Source: VBDM01 sp041493345 (GTDB lineage Bacteria; Pseudomonadota; Gammaproteobacteria; Burkholderiales; SG8-39). Taken from it: a stretch of DNA of 13,686 nucleotides. Location of the stretch: NCBI GenBank assembly GCA_041493345.1, contig JBGPYQ010000081.1, positions 1 to 13,686 on the forward strand. The letters are read 5' to 3'. The first letter of the stretch is position 1. Each line of letters opens with the position of its first letter. The notes under the pieces are model-generated. The model did not search any database and was not told the origin of the DNA. It saw only the letters and a program-made list of their open reading frames with translations. Shown one piece after another: positions 1-7,205 of the stretch. A program made the position numbers and the translations under genes.

Positions 1-1266
1 GCGCTTGCCGGCATTGAAGGAAATCTCCTCGAGCAGCTTCTCCATCACCGTGTACAGCCGCCGCGCGCCAATGTTCTTGGTCTTCTCGTTGACCGCCCAG
101 GCGATCTCGGCCAGGCGCCGGATCCCGTCCGGCATGAATTTGAGATCGACTTCCTCGGTCGCGAGCAGCGCCTGGTACTGGCGCGTCAGGCAGGCATCGG
201 TCGCCGTGAGGATTCTCTCGAAATCCCCGACCGTAAGCGAATCGAGTTCGACACGAATGGGAAAACGCCCCTGCAATTCCGGGATCAGGTCCGAAGGCCT
301 GGAGAGATGGAATGCTCCGCTCGCGATGAACAGGATGTGGTCGGTTTTCACCATTCCGTATTTGGTCGAGATAGTGGTGCCCTCCACGAGCGGCAGCAAA
401 TCCCGCTGCACGCCCTGGCGCGAGACGTCGGCCCCGGCCATCTCGCCGCGGCTCGCGATCTTGTCGATCTCGTCGAGGAAGACAATGCCGTTCTGCTCCA
501 CGTTGGAAAGCGCCTTTGCGCGAAGGTCCTCGTCGTTCACGAGGCGCGCCGCCTCTTCGTCGACGAGCATCTTCATGGCCTCTCGAATCTTCATCCGGCG
601 CATCTTCTTTCTGCCGCCTCCCAGGTTCTGAAACATCCCCTGAATCTGCTGGGTCAGCTCCTCCATCCCCGGCGGGGCGAAGATTTCCATTTGCGCCTGC
701 GGCGTCGCAACCTCGATGTCGATCTCCTTGTCGTCGAGCTCGCCCTCGCGCAGCTTCTTGCGGAATTTCTGCCGCGTGGCCGATTCGTCCTCGCTCCCGG
801 ACCGGGCGAGGGTACCCGAATCAGTGCCGTCGAACGAATCCGGGCGGCGCGCCGGCGGCAGCAGGACATCGAGCACGCGGTCCTCGGCGGCATCCTCGGC
901 GCGGCGCCGCACCTTTTTTGTTGACGCTTCGCGCGCGTCCTTTATTGCGATCTCGACCAGGTCACGTACGATGGTATCGACGTCCCGGCCGACATAGCCG
1001 ACTTCCGTGAATTTGGTCGCCTCGATCTTGATGAAAGGCGCGTCGGCGAGCCGCGCCAGGCGCCGCGCGATCTCGGTCTTCCCGACCCCGGTCGGCCCGA
1101 TCATCAGGATGTTCTTGGGCGTGATCTCCTGGCGCAAGGGCTCGGCCACCTGCTGCCTGCGCCAGCGGTTCCTGAGGGCAATCGCCACGGCGCGCTTGGC
1201 GCGCGTCTGGCCGATGATGTGCTTGTCCAGCTCGTGGACAATTTCTTGTGGGGTCATCTGGGACAT
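1..1266 (-). CDS. hslU: HslU, ATPase subunit of the HslUV protease (3' end cut by window edge)
   Basis: HslU is the AAA+ unfoldase that feeds substrates to the HslV peptidase in the cytoplasm. The protein starts MSQMTPQEIVHELDKHIIGQ, the typical HslU N-terminus. Walker A (GPTGVGKT) lies at residues 57-64. A Walker B segment (GIVFLDEIDKI) is read near 770-800 of the window. Near the left edge the frame gives KNIGARRLYTVMEKLLEEIS, the conserved C-terminal sensor region. The frame agrees at both ends and at both Walker motifs, so I see no frameshift. About 422 codons are present. Compared with the 443-residue E. coli protein, roughly 20-25 C-terminal residues lie beyond the window. The ATG start fits the family N-terminus. 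The gene follows hslV in the same direction after 93 bases that contain a palindromic repeat, so the two are probably cotranscribed. Confidence 0.97.
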   Translation of the reverse strand, partial: MSQMTPQEIVHELDKHIIGQTRAKRAVAIALRNRWRRQQVAEPLRQEITPKNILMIGPTGVGKTEIARRLARLADAPFIKIEATKFTEVGYVGRDVDTIVRDLVEIAIKDAREASTKKVRRRAEDAAEDRVLDVLLPPARRPDSFDGTDSGTLARSGSEDESATRQKFRKKLREGELDDKEIDIEVATPQAQMEIFAPPGMEELTQQIQGMFQNLGGGRKKMRRMKIREAMKMLVDEEAARLVNDEDLRAKALSNVEQNGIVFLDEIDKIASRGEMAGADVSRQGVQRDLLPLVEGTTISTKYGMVKTDHILFIASGAFHLSRPSDLIPELQGRFPIRVELDSLTVGDFERILTATDACLTRQYQALLATEEVDLKFMPDGIRRLAEIAWAVNEKTKNIGARRLYTVMEKLLEEISFNAGKR

Positions 1267-1280
1267 GGGAAAACCTCATT

Positions 1281-1350
1281 AACCGCGGAGACGGCACCGA
1301 GAAAATCCAGTGACGGAGTGTTCCGTTCTCCGTGCCTCGGTGCCGCGGTG
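1281..1350. repeat. Imperfect palindromic repeat between hslV and hslU
   Basis: The left arm begins ACCGCGGAGACGGCACCGAG at 1282. The right arm, read as reverse complement from 1349, begins ACCGCGGCACCGAGGCACGG. The outer 7 bases match exactly and a GGCACCGAG-like block matches further in with a small bulge; about 25 bases separate the arms. The element fills most of the hslV–hslU gap. Sequences of the form ACCGCGGAGACACCGAGG are, as I recall, a recurring intergenic palindromic repeat in many environmental proteobacteria. Only one copy is visible here, so repetition in the genome is inferred. In RNA it would fold into a long hairpin between the two cistrons. Confidence 0.55.
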
Positions 1351-1359
1351 GCTAGACTG

Positions 1360-1896
1360 TCATTCCAAAACCTCTACGAACAGGTTTTGGTTGGTGTAGA
1401 TGCACAGATCGGCGGCAATCAACAGCGACGCGCGGACTATCTGCTCGGCGTCCAGCTTCGTGTTTTCAAGCAGCGCCCGCGCCGCCGCCTGCGCGTAGGG
1501 ACCTCCCGAGCCAATCGAAACCATGCCGAACTCCGGCTCGAGCACATCGCCCGTGCCGGTAATGATGAGCGAGGTCTCCCGGTCGGCCACCGCCAGCATC
1601 GCCTCCAGGCGCCGCAGCATCCGGTCGGTACGCCAGTCCTTGGCGAGTTCCACCGCCGACCGAAGCAGGTTTCCCTGGTGCTTGTCGAGCTTGGCCTCGA
1701 ATCGCTCGAACAAGGTGAAGGCGTCGGCGGTCCCTCCGGCAAAGCCGGCGAGAATACGGTCATGGTACAGGCGCCGCACCTTGCGCGCGCTCGCTTTTAC
1801 GACAATATTTCCCAAGGTCACCTGCCCGTCTCCCCCGAGGGCGACTTTGCCGTCGCGGCGAACCGAAACTATCGTTGTGCCGTGGAACTGTTCCAT
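1360..1896 (-). CDS. hslV: HslV, peptidase subunit of the HslUV protease
   Basis: HslV is the threonine peptidase that forms the double hexameric core of HslUV, related to proteasome beta subunits. The protein has 178 residues, close to the 176 of E. coli. It begins MEQFHGTTIVSVRRDGKVAL. The conserved GTTIVSVRR places the catalytic Thr at residue 7, after a six-residue propeptide; betaproteobacterial HslV commonly carries this short extension. Other family hallmarks are AGFAGGTADAFTLFERFEAK, ELAKDWRTDRMLRRLEAML, IGSGGPYAQAAARALLENT and ICIYTN-like DLCIYTNQN. The reading frame stays open further upstream, but the family N-terminus decides for the ATG at 1896. No strong ribosome binding site is visible. 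The gene lies 52 bases after the STAS gene and 93 bases before hslU. I looked for a heat-shock sigma-32 promoter just upstream and saw none. Confidence 0.97.
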   Translation of the reverse strand: MEQFHGTTIVSVRRDGKVALGGDGQVTLGNIVVKASARKVRRLYHDRILAGFAGGTADAFTLFERFEAKLDKHQGNLLRSAVELAKDWRTDRMLRRLEAMLAVADRETSLIITGTGDVLEPEFGMVSIGSGGPYAQAAARALLENTKLDAEQIVRASLLIAADLCIYTNQNLFVEVLE

Positions 1897-1948
1897 GTGC
1901 TGATTCCGAGGGAGAGTGAGCATTCCTGCGAGAGACCCGCAGCCGAAG

Positions 1949-3550
1949 CTACTTGCGCGGGATGATGCGGGCGATCGCCCCAATGCCCACGACGCGGAAC
2001 AGCGCGTGGATGAGCTCGCTGGCACCCCGGATCTGGATCGTGGTGCCCGCCTGGTGCGGCTTCGCCAGCACTTTGAGCATGAGACCCGCCGTTATGAAAT
2101 CGACGCGTCTTACCCTTGTCATGTCAATGACCATCATCTGGTTCGAAGCCGCCCAGTCCTGCAGCTGGATAGCAAGGGCTTCATCCGCGCCTACAAGCTC
2201 CCCGGAGAGAACCAGCGCGTGGTCGGCCGCTTCGCCCGGACCATCTTCACCGGTTCGCTCCGTGAGCGTCGATGCGCCGGTCTCCCAGGAGGGCGGCGAC
2301 ACTTCGAATGTTACAGCGTAATTTATGGCCGCTTCCTCGAACTTGTCCTTGGGTCCGAGCAGCCGGTAGACGTCGATCAGCAGTTCCCAAATCGCGCGAT
2401 CCGTTTCAACCCTCCCCGGCCGGCAGCCTTCTTCGAGCAGTTGCAAGAGCTGCGTCTCGCCGGTGAACATGATTTCCTTGCCCTCGCCGCGGATGGAATG
2501 CAGTACTTCACGAAAATATCGGCAGCCGGCCGCATCCACGCCCTGCAGTTTTCTGCAGTCCACTCGCACGGATTGCCGCCCCTCGGCGGCGGCCCGCAGA
2601 TTTTCAAGCTCCGGCGCGCTTGCCTCGGACAGCGTCCCCGTGAGCGCGCAATAGCCGCTGCCTCCCGTCGCCAGCGCGGGATCCGGCTGTCGCTCGGCCT
2701 CGGTCCACACCGGCGGCGAGCGCTCGAACTTCACCGCGAAATCGAGCGCGAGAGCCTCGAACTCCTCCCTCTTTCCGAGATGCTGGTGCAGATCGAACAG
2801 CATCAGCCACGCCTGCTGCGCCGAAGCTCCAGGATCGTCTTCGAGCACCGAGCGCGACAATGTGGCGAGTGCCTCATCCACATGTCCGTTTGCGAACAGG
2901 ATCGCCGCTTTCTCGATGACCGGCGCGGTACTGACCGTTTCCGCCATCTTCTCGATACGGGTCGTCGAATCCGGCCCTCCCTGGTCGTCGGGCGCGGCGG
3001 GTGGCTGTCGCATTGGCGCCGGGGATTGCGCTGCCGCCCTGCTCGCCGGTGGGGCGGGCGCAACGGCCGAATTCTTTCCTGGCGGGGAAAGCACGGGAGG
3101 ACTCGATATTGGAGCTAGGGCCGCCCAATCGATCTGGAGCGGGTCTGCTGGCGGTTTTCCCTGCGGGGCAAGCTCGGGAGACGCCGCTCTCGATATGGGC
3201 GCGGGTGCTTCCCATTCGATCTGGTGCGGGTGTGCCGGCGACGCGGACTGGGCGGGGGGCGGCTGCACGCGCGCAGGCTCCGATACCGGCGGAGGGGTAT
3301 AGGTGCTGAAATCGAGGGAAGCCTCATCCCCCGCAAGCGCAGTCTCGTCCGGCTTCCCGCCGGGACTCGCGGGCTTTGGGAGAGAAGAGTTTGGAGCGGC
3401 CGGCCGTGTATTTCCGGCCTTGCCCTTGTCCGCCTCGCTCTCGCGCTTCCTGAACGGCAGCTCGATATTTTTGCCAAAGATGCGCACGGGAAACTTTCCG
3501 TTGCCGGGGGATTCCTTGTCGAAACCTGGGACGGGTTTTTCTTGTATCAC
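1949..3550 (-). CDS. Two-module STAS-domain protein with a Pro/Ala-rich N-terminal linker
   Basis: The protein has 533 residues. Residues 40-200 are a low-complexity Pro/Ala/Ser linker with a short repeated motif, QIEWEAPAPIS (110-120) and QIDWAALAPIS (139-149). After this come helical segments (213-275) and two copies of one module: WLMLFDLHQHLGKREEFEAL followed by FAVKFERSPPVW (248-283), and WELLIDVYRLLGPKDKFEEA followed by YAVTFEVSPPSW (388-423). Each is followed by a STAS-like fold, roughly 297-376 and 444-530. STAS domains occur in anti-anti-sigma factors; the second ends in the typical pattern VIDMTRVRRVDFITAG. No enzyme motif or membrane segment is visible, so a cytoplasmic partner-switch or scaffold role is inferred. 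The start at 3550 is a GTG with no ribosome site and a palindrome directly in front. A GTG at 3487 (VRIFGKNIELPF) is preceded by GGAAAG and may be the true start. In betaproteobacteria such a gene often precedes hslV. Confidence 0.85.
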   Translation of the reverse strand: MIQEKPVPGFDKESPGNGKFPVRIFGKNIELPFRKRESEADKGKAGNTRPAAPNSSLPKPASPGGKPDETALAGDEASLDFSTYTPPPVSEPARVQPPPAQSASPAHPHQIEWEAPAPISRAASPELAPQGKPPADPLQIDWAALAPISSPPVLSPPGKNSAVAPAPPASRAAAQSPAPMRQPPAAPDDQGGPDSTTRIEKMAETVSTAPVIEKAAILFANGHVDEALATLSRSVLEDDPGASAQQAWLMLFDLHQHLGKREEFEALALDFAVKFERSPPVWTEAERQPDPALATGGSGYCALTGTLSEASAPELENLRAAAEGRQSVRVDCRKLQGVDAAGCRYFREVLHSIRGEGKEIMFTGETQLLQLLEEGCRPGRVETDRAIWELLIDVYRLLGPKDKFEEAAINYAVTFEVSPPSWETGASTLTERTGEDGPGEAADHALVLSGELVGADEALAIQLQDWAASNQMMVIDMTRVRRVDFITAGLMLKVLAKPHQAGTTIQIRGASELIHALFRVVGIGAIARIIPRK

Positions 3551-3572
3551 AATTGCGCGATTCAGCGCAATT
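3551..3572. promoter_or_regulatory. Perfect inverted repeat touching the STAS gene start
   Basis: AATTGCGC and GCGCAATT, eight perfectly paired bases, flank the six bases GATTCA. The repeat ends directly at the annotated GTG start of the STAS gene. It could be a protein-binding operator or a hairpin in the mRNA that covers the start. No run of T follows it, so a terminator for the upstream permease gene is unlikely. The rest of the 107-base gap between the permease and the STAS gene holds no clear promoter. Confidence 0.4.
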
Positions 3573-3657
3573 GGCCGCCTGTCTCCGGCGTGGCCTGCGG
3601 ACCATGATTTTCGATCGCAGTGCGGCTACTGGTTATCTTTCTTTTCCGTGGAGCCGT

Positions 3658-4425
3658 TCACGCCTGGCCGGCAGTGGCGCGACCTCCGAACAATGCCACC
3701 CCCGCGCCCACAGCGGCCATGGCGCACACGATCATCGCACCGGAGGGCAAGTCCAGCCACAACGACGCGAGCAAGCCGCCGGCATAGCCAAGCACGCCGA
3801 CAAGATAGGCGATGATGTAGCGACGGCGGCGCGAATAATAAGTCGCCAGGGCCGGCATCACGAGCGTTACAAAAACCAGGTACAACCCGACCAGCTGCAC
3901 TGACATGGTCACGGCGCACGCGAACAACAGGTAAAAGCCGGTCCTGCCGAGCCGCTCGCCCAGCCCGAACCAAACCGCAAGAATCGCTGCAGTGATCAGG
4001 GCCAGCAGCGGAATCCGCGCTGCATTTACCCAAAGGATCTGGCCGACCAGCAGCTCCTTGAGGTGCTCGCCGCCGTGAGGGTTCCCCGCAAGCAAAAGGA
4101 TGGCTGCGCTTGAGCCAAGCACGAATACCACGCCGATAATCGCTTCCTGGACCTCCGGCCAGCGCCGTTCGGTCCAGGTCAAAAGCACCGCGCCCGCGAT
4201 GGCCGCGGAGAGCGCCGCGATCTGCACCGCGACGCCGGTGGGTTCCCAGCCAAGGTAATCGGCAAGGATCACGCCGACCCCGGCGATCTGCGCCACCGCG
4301 AGATCGATGAAAACGATCCCGCGCTGGAGCACCTGCATCCCGAGCGGCACGTGGGTCGCGGTCACCAGCAGGCCCGCGACGAACGCCGGCCACAGAATGC
4401 CGAAGCTCGCCCAGTCGAAATTCAT
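3658..4425 (-). CDS. znuB: Metal (probably zinc) ABC transporter permease, ZnuB/ABC-3 family
   Basis: This is the membrane-spanning subunit of an ABC importer for a divalent metal, probably zinc given its partner. The 255-residue protein is almost entirely hydrophobic with multiple predicted helices, for example GILWPAFVAGLLVTATHVPL, AIIGVVFVLGSSAAILLLAG and LVGLYLVFVTLVMPALATYY. The segment GMQVLQRGIVFIDLAVAQIA with the following GVGVILADYLG is characteristic of ABC-3 permeases (ZnuB, TroC, MntB). The length is usual for the family. The start ATG overlaps the stop of the upstream binding-protein gene by four bases (ATGA), indicating translational coupling. No ATPase gene follows: the next gene is the STAS gene after 107 bases. 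Manganese or iron as substrate cannot be excluded from sequence. Confidence 0.93.
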   Translation of the reverse strand: MNFDWASFGILWPAFVAGLLVTATHVPLGMQVLQRGIVFIDLAVAQIAGVGVILADYLGWEPTGVAVQIAALSAAIAGAVLLTWTERRWPEVQEAIIGVVFVLGSSAAILLLAGNPHGGEHLKELLVGQILWVNAARIPLLALITAAILAVWFGLGERLGRTGFYLLFACAVTMSVQLVGLYLVFVTLVMPALATYYSRRRRYIIAYLVGVLGYAGGLLASLWLDLPSGAMIVCAMAAVGAGVALFGGRATAGQA

Positions 4426-5327
4426 TTCACGGTCGCGAGCAAACGGGCAATCGTATCGTCGAACAATCCGAACAGATCCCTCGCCTTGTCCGATCCGCCG
4501 ACTGTGTAGGGCAGCATCAGGGTGGGAATCTTGGCGCGATCGGATAGGAATTCGGCGGCTTTAGGACTGTTATAGGCGGAATAAACGACGACCTTCGCGG
4601 GATCGCGCTTCATCCTCTCAACCAGCTCTGCGAGATGCGCGGGCGTCGCAGGAAGACCGGGTTTGGGTTCGAGGCTTCCCGTTTCGCGCATGCCCGCCCA
4701 GTTGATGAAATACGACATGTCTTTATGGTACACGACGACCGGAACGCCCTTGAGCCGCGCGGCCTGCTGTTCCCAGCGCGAGAGCGCCGCTCGCCAGCGT
4801 TCGCGAAAAGAATTCGCGCGCGCTTTGAAGGCGTCGGCGTTCGCAGGATCAAGCTGCACGAGCCGCTCGGTGAGCGCGTCGGCAACCCTGGCGATGTTGC
4901 GCGGGTCGAGATGGATATGTGGGTTGCCCGATGCGTGAATGTCCCCCAACGAACGATCTATGGTTCTTGGGATTTCGATCTTCGCCACGTACTGAGACGC
5001 TTCGAAGTATCCCGGCGCGCCGAGCTGGATTCGGTTGTTCCCGCTCTGCGTGAGGAGCAGCGGCAGCCATCCGATTTCCAGTTCAGCACCGGTGCAAACC
5101 AGTATATCGGCGGAGCGGACACGGGCAATGAGACTCGGGCGTGCTTCGATCCGGTGCGGGTCCTGCAACGCGGTCGTGGCGGAGTAAATGAAGGCCTTGT
5201 CCCCCGCCAACTCCTGCGCGAGCGCACCCCACTCCGGCTCGCAGGTAAAGATGTTGAGCGCCGCCAGGGTCGGCGACGCGACGGCGATCAGGCCCAGTGA
5301 AGCAAGGATTTTCAAGGTCGTTCTCAT
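4422..5327 (-). CDS. znuA: Periplasmic metal-binding protein of a zinc ABC transporter, ZnuA/TroA family
   Basis: This is the soluble receptor that captures metal in the periplasm and passes it to the permease. The 301-residue protein begins with a signal peptide (MRTTLKILASLGLIAVASPT, cleavage likely after residue 22). Candidate metal ligands are His58 in LQDPHRIEARPS, His137 or His139 in GNPHIHLDPRN, and His201 in VVYHKDMSYFINWAG. The C-terminal part contains LPYTVGGSDKARDLFGLFDD. The long His/Asp-rich loop found in many ZnuA proteins is absent; only GDIHASGNPH remains in that place. This fits a betaproteobacterial subfamily as I recall it, whose fourth ligand is not obvious. The gene begins 10 bases after the barrel-protein gene and overlaps the permease gene by four bases, so the three form one transcription unit. 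Zinc is the favoured substrate by context, not proven. Confidence 0.93.
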   Translation of the reverse strand: MRTTLKILASLGLIAVASPTLAALNIFTCEPEWGALAQELAGDKAFIYSATTALQDPHRIEARPSLIARVRSADILVCTGAELEIGWLPLLLTQSGNNRIQLGAPGYFEASQYVAKIEIPRTIDRSLGDIHASGNPHIHLDPRNIARVADALTERLVQLDPANADAFKARANSFRERWRAALSRWEQQAARLKGVPVVVYHKDMSYFINWAGMRETGSLEPKPGLPATPAHLAELVERMKRDPAKVVVYSAYNSPKAAEFLSDRAKIPTLMLPYTVGGSDKARDLFGLFDDTIARLLATVK

Positions 5328-5337
5328 GCTTGTATCC

Positions 5338-6675
5338 TCAGAATTTGTGTGCGCCGTGCGCGCCCATGCTCATGATGTATTGCAGGAACACCTGGTTGTC
5401 GGTAACGTCGGAGCGCGATTTATCTTGCGCGAGCTGCAGCCGGATGCGGCTGAACTCGCTCCCGCTCCAGTCGATCATCAGGGTGTTGCGCGTCGGATTG
5501 TGCTTGGCGAGGATCGGGAAATCCGCTGCGGTGAGCGCGCCCGAATCCACGAGACCGATCGCTGTCTTGCCGGCATTCAGCCTGTCGTAGCGGTAGCCGA
5601 CTCGCCACTGCGGCATGAACTGGTACACGCCCTGCAGATACAACCCTGACTGCGCGGAGGTAAATCCGCCGGTCTGCGGGCCAACCGAGGCGGTCGTGGA
5701 GTCGAAGGCGAGATCACCGTTCTCGCGGCGGCGGAAGTACTCGCCTTGCAGCTTGAAGTTTGTGTAAGTCGGGTTGTGGTTCGGCGCCCATTTCAGGATT
5801 CCGGAGAGCGCCCACAGCCGGCTCTTGCCGCTGAAGCTGTTGGTGACGGGCGTGCCGGCGGAGTCGAGGTCGTCGTAGGTACGGTCCTGATGAGAGGTCG
5901 CAAGATACGACAGGCCCGCCTGCCAGGCAGTGCCGCTTCCGATATCGCCGCCGACGTGGGTGAAAAAGTTGCCCGAGCCGAAGCCGTTCTTGCTGCGTCC
6001 TCCCTCGGGCCCGCCCGGGAACTGGCGTCCGCGCCCCGCCTCGACGCCCACATCGAAATAGAAATCGGTCGGCGCCACCCATTTCAACTGGATCCCGTCA
6101 TCGCCGAGCTGGTTGCCGAGAAATACCTTGTTGGCAAGCGGCGCGTCGGTGAAGTCCCACGCATGGGCGTGAATCTCGTTGAGGTAGCCTATGCTCGAGA
6201 AGAAGCGTCCTGCTTTGGCCGTGAAGCCGTAGGAGAGACCGAGCGTCTGCACGTAGGCTTCCTCGATTTCGGCTTCGTTCTCGGGCGTGAGCGCGATGAT
6301 CGCGGTGCCGCGAAAGTGGGGGTCGATGTTCGCCGAGATCGCGAGCTCCGACTCGCCGAGGCTCAAGCCGCGATTGGGCGGGCTTACTCCGCCGTTCGTC
6401 GGAACGAATCCGTTGATCTTGAACCCTGCCGGATCCTGCGAAAGATTTCCGTAAGTCCCGTTCAGGATCAGGGAAACGCCTGGATTGAAGGCGTTCTCTC
6501 CGGCGGGGCGGCTGGAGGCCTGAATCGCCCCCTGTTCTGCTTCCTGCACGCGTTTGTCAAGCTGCCTGACTTGCTCGCGCAAAGCCTTCAGCTCGTCTTG
6601 CGTCTGCGCCGTCGCAACTTGTGTTAATCCCAGCGCAGCCGCGACGGCGAGCGTTATGACATTTTTCTTCAACAA
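5338..6675 (-). CDS. Outer-membrane beta-barrel protein, probable zinc-uptake porin
   Basis: The mature protein is inferred to be an outer-membrane beta-barrel. The start is a TTG at 6675 preceded by AGGAG at seven bases' distance; an adjacent TTG at 6672 is the alternative. The reading frame is open upstream to 6930, but that extension lacks protein character. The 445-residue protein begins MLKKNVITLAVAAALGLTQV, a signal peptide cut near residue 23 (ATA/Q). A short coiled coil follows (DELKALREQVRQLDKRVQEA). Next come alternating aromatic and Gly-rich strands such as FKLQGEYFRRRE and WRVGYRYDRLNAG. It ends in Phe (GAHGAHKF), the usual barrel-assembly signal. His residues occur in EIHAHAWDF and at the C-terminus. 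There is no TonB box that I can recognise. It is followed after 10 bases by the metal-binding protein gene, which suggests passage of zinc or a zinc complex. Confidence 0.82.
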   Translation of the reverse strand: MLKKNVITLAVAAALGLTQVATAQTQDELKALREQVRQLDKRVQEAEQGAIQASSRPAGENAFNPGVSLILNGTYGNLSQDPAGFKINGFVPTNGGVSPPNRGLSLGESELAISANIDPHFRGTAIIALTPENEAEIEEAYVQTLGLSYGFTAKAGRFFSSIGYLNEIHAHAWDFTDAPLANKVFLGNQLGDDGIQLKWVAPTDFYFDVGVEAGRGRQFPGGPEGGRSKNGFGSGNFFTHVGGDIGSGTAWQAGLSYLATSHQDRTYDDLDSAGTPVTNSFSGKSRLWALSGILKWAPNHNPTYTNFKLQGEYFRRRENGDLAFDSTTASVGPQTGGFTSAQSGLYLQGVYQFMPQWRVGYRYDRLNAGKTAIGLVDSGALTAADFPILAKHNPTRNTLMIDWSGSEFSRIRLQLAQDKSRSDVTDNQVFLQYIMSMGAHGAHKF

Positions 6676-6732
6676 TTTGTCTCTCCTGTTTGTGCGATCG
6701 CGACGCGCCCCGATGAGCGCTCGCGAACACCC

Positions 6733-6753
6733 CCGCCTCACGAAGCGAGGCGG
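6733..6753. repeat. GC-rich hairpin upstream of the barrel-protein gene
   Basis: CCGCCTC (6733-6739) pairs with GAGGCGG (6747-6753) around a seven-base loop. It lies in the 95-base gap between the small exported protein gene and the barrel gene, on their common transcript. There is no T run after it in the minus direction, so it is not a standard intrinsic terminator. It could affect mRNA stability or translation. Confidence 0.35.
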
Positions 6754-6770
6754 AGCCCTAAGCGACAGAA

Positions 6771-7085
6771 CTAGGAGAGCAGAGGCGGCGCGCGCGAATC
6801 GAATGCGATCCGCGGCGGGAACGGCAGGGGGAGAACAACCGGCGGAACCGCCGGCAGAGCGATTCGAGGCAGATTGACCTCGAGCGCGGTGGCCGGCAGC
6901 GCGCTGTCGACCGCGTGATACGCGATGCATTGTTCGGCCGGATGATTGAGCGGCGGCGCACCCTTATCGCCGCGCCGGGCGGCGGCAAGGTCGCGCCCCA
7001 GGTGCGAGAACGCATGCAACTGCGCCGCCTGCTGCGCGAACAGCACGGCGAGGGCGATGAGCAGATGACGCAGGCTGCGAGTCAT
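6771..7085 (-). CDS. Small exported His/Cys protein in the zinc operon (DUF2946-like)
   Basis: The 104-residue protein has a signal peptide or N-terminal membrane helix (MTRSLRHLLIALAVLFAQQA). The short mature part carries potential metal ligands: His24 and His28 in LHAFSHLGRD, then His48, Cys53 and His57 in NHPAEQCIAYHAVD. The C-terminal half is Pro/Leu rich. The pattern of an exported helix, FSHLG and a later Cys/His pair resembles DUF2946-type small proteins found beside metal transport genes; that resemblance is from memory and is not certain. The function is unknown; a periplasmic metal-buffering or accessory role is inferred from context. It follows dksA after 120 bases and precedes the barrel gene by 95. 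A weak promoter-like pair, TTGCAT (7136-7141) and TACACT (7111-7116), has a spacing of 19, which is not optimal. No Zur-like box was found. Confidence 0.68.
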   Translation of the reverse strand: MTRSLRHLLIALAVLFAQQAAQLHAFSHLGRDLAAARRGDKGAPPLNHPAEQCIAYHAVDSALPATALEVNLPRIALPAVPPVVLPLPFPPRIAFDSRAPPLLS

Positions 7086-7205
7086 TGCAATGAATGGGGC
7101 CCGGGCGCCCAGTGTACTGCAAACCCCGAGAGAAAATGCAAGCCCGCCGCGCCATCGGCCGCCGGCGCCGCGAAGCGAGCCGCGCGCGCTCCAGCGCCTG
7201 GTCTT

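Noticed and set aside
1916..3118. A 400-codon open frame on the plus strand opposite the STAS gene
   Set aside because: Arg/His/Leu-rich sequence without family features, lying wholly against clear coding genes; a GC-driven shadow.
7086..7205. Zur operator ahead of the small exported protein gene
   Set aside because: No AT-rich palindrome of the Zur type; only GC-rich GGGCGCCC-like sequence and a weak promoter pair with 19-base spacing.
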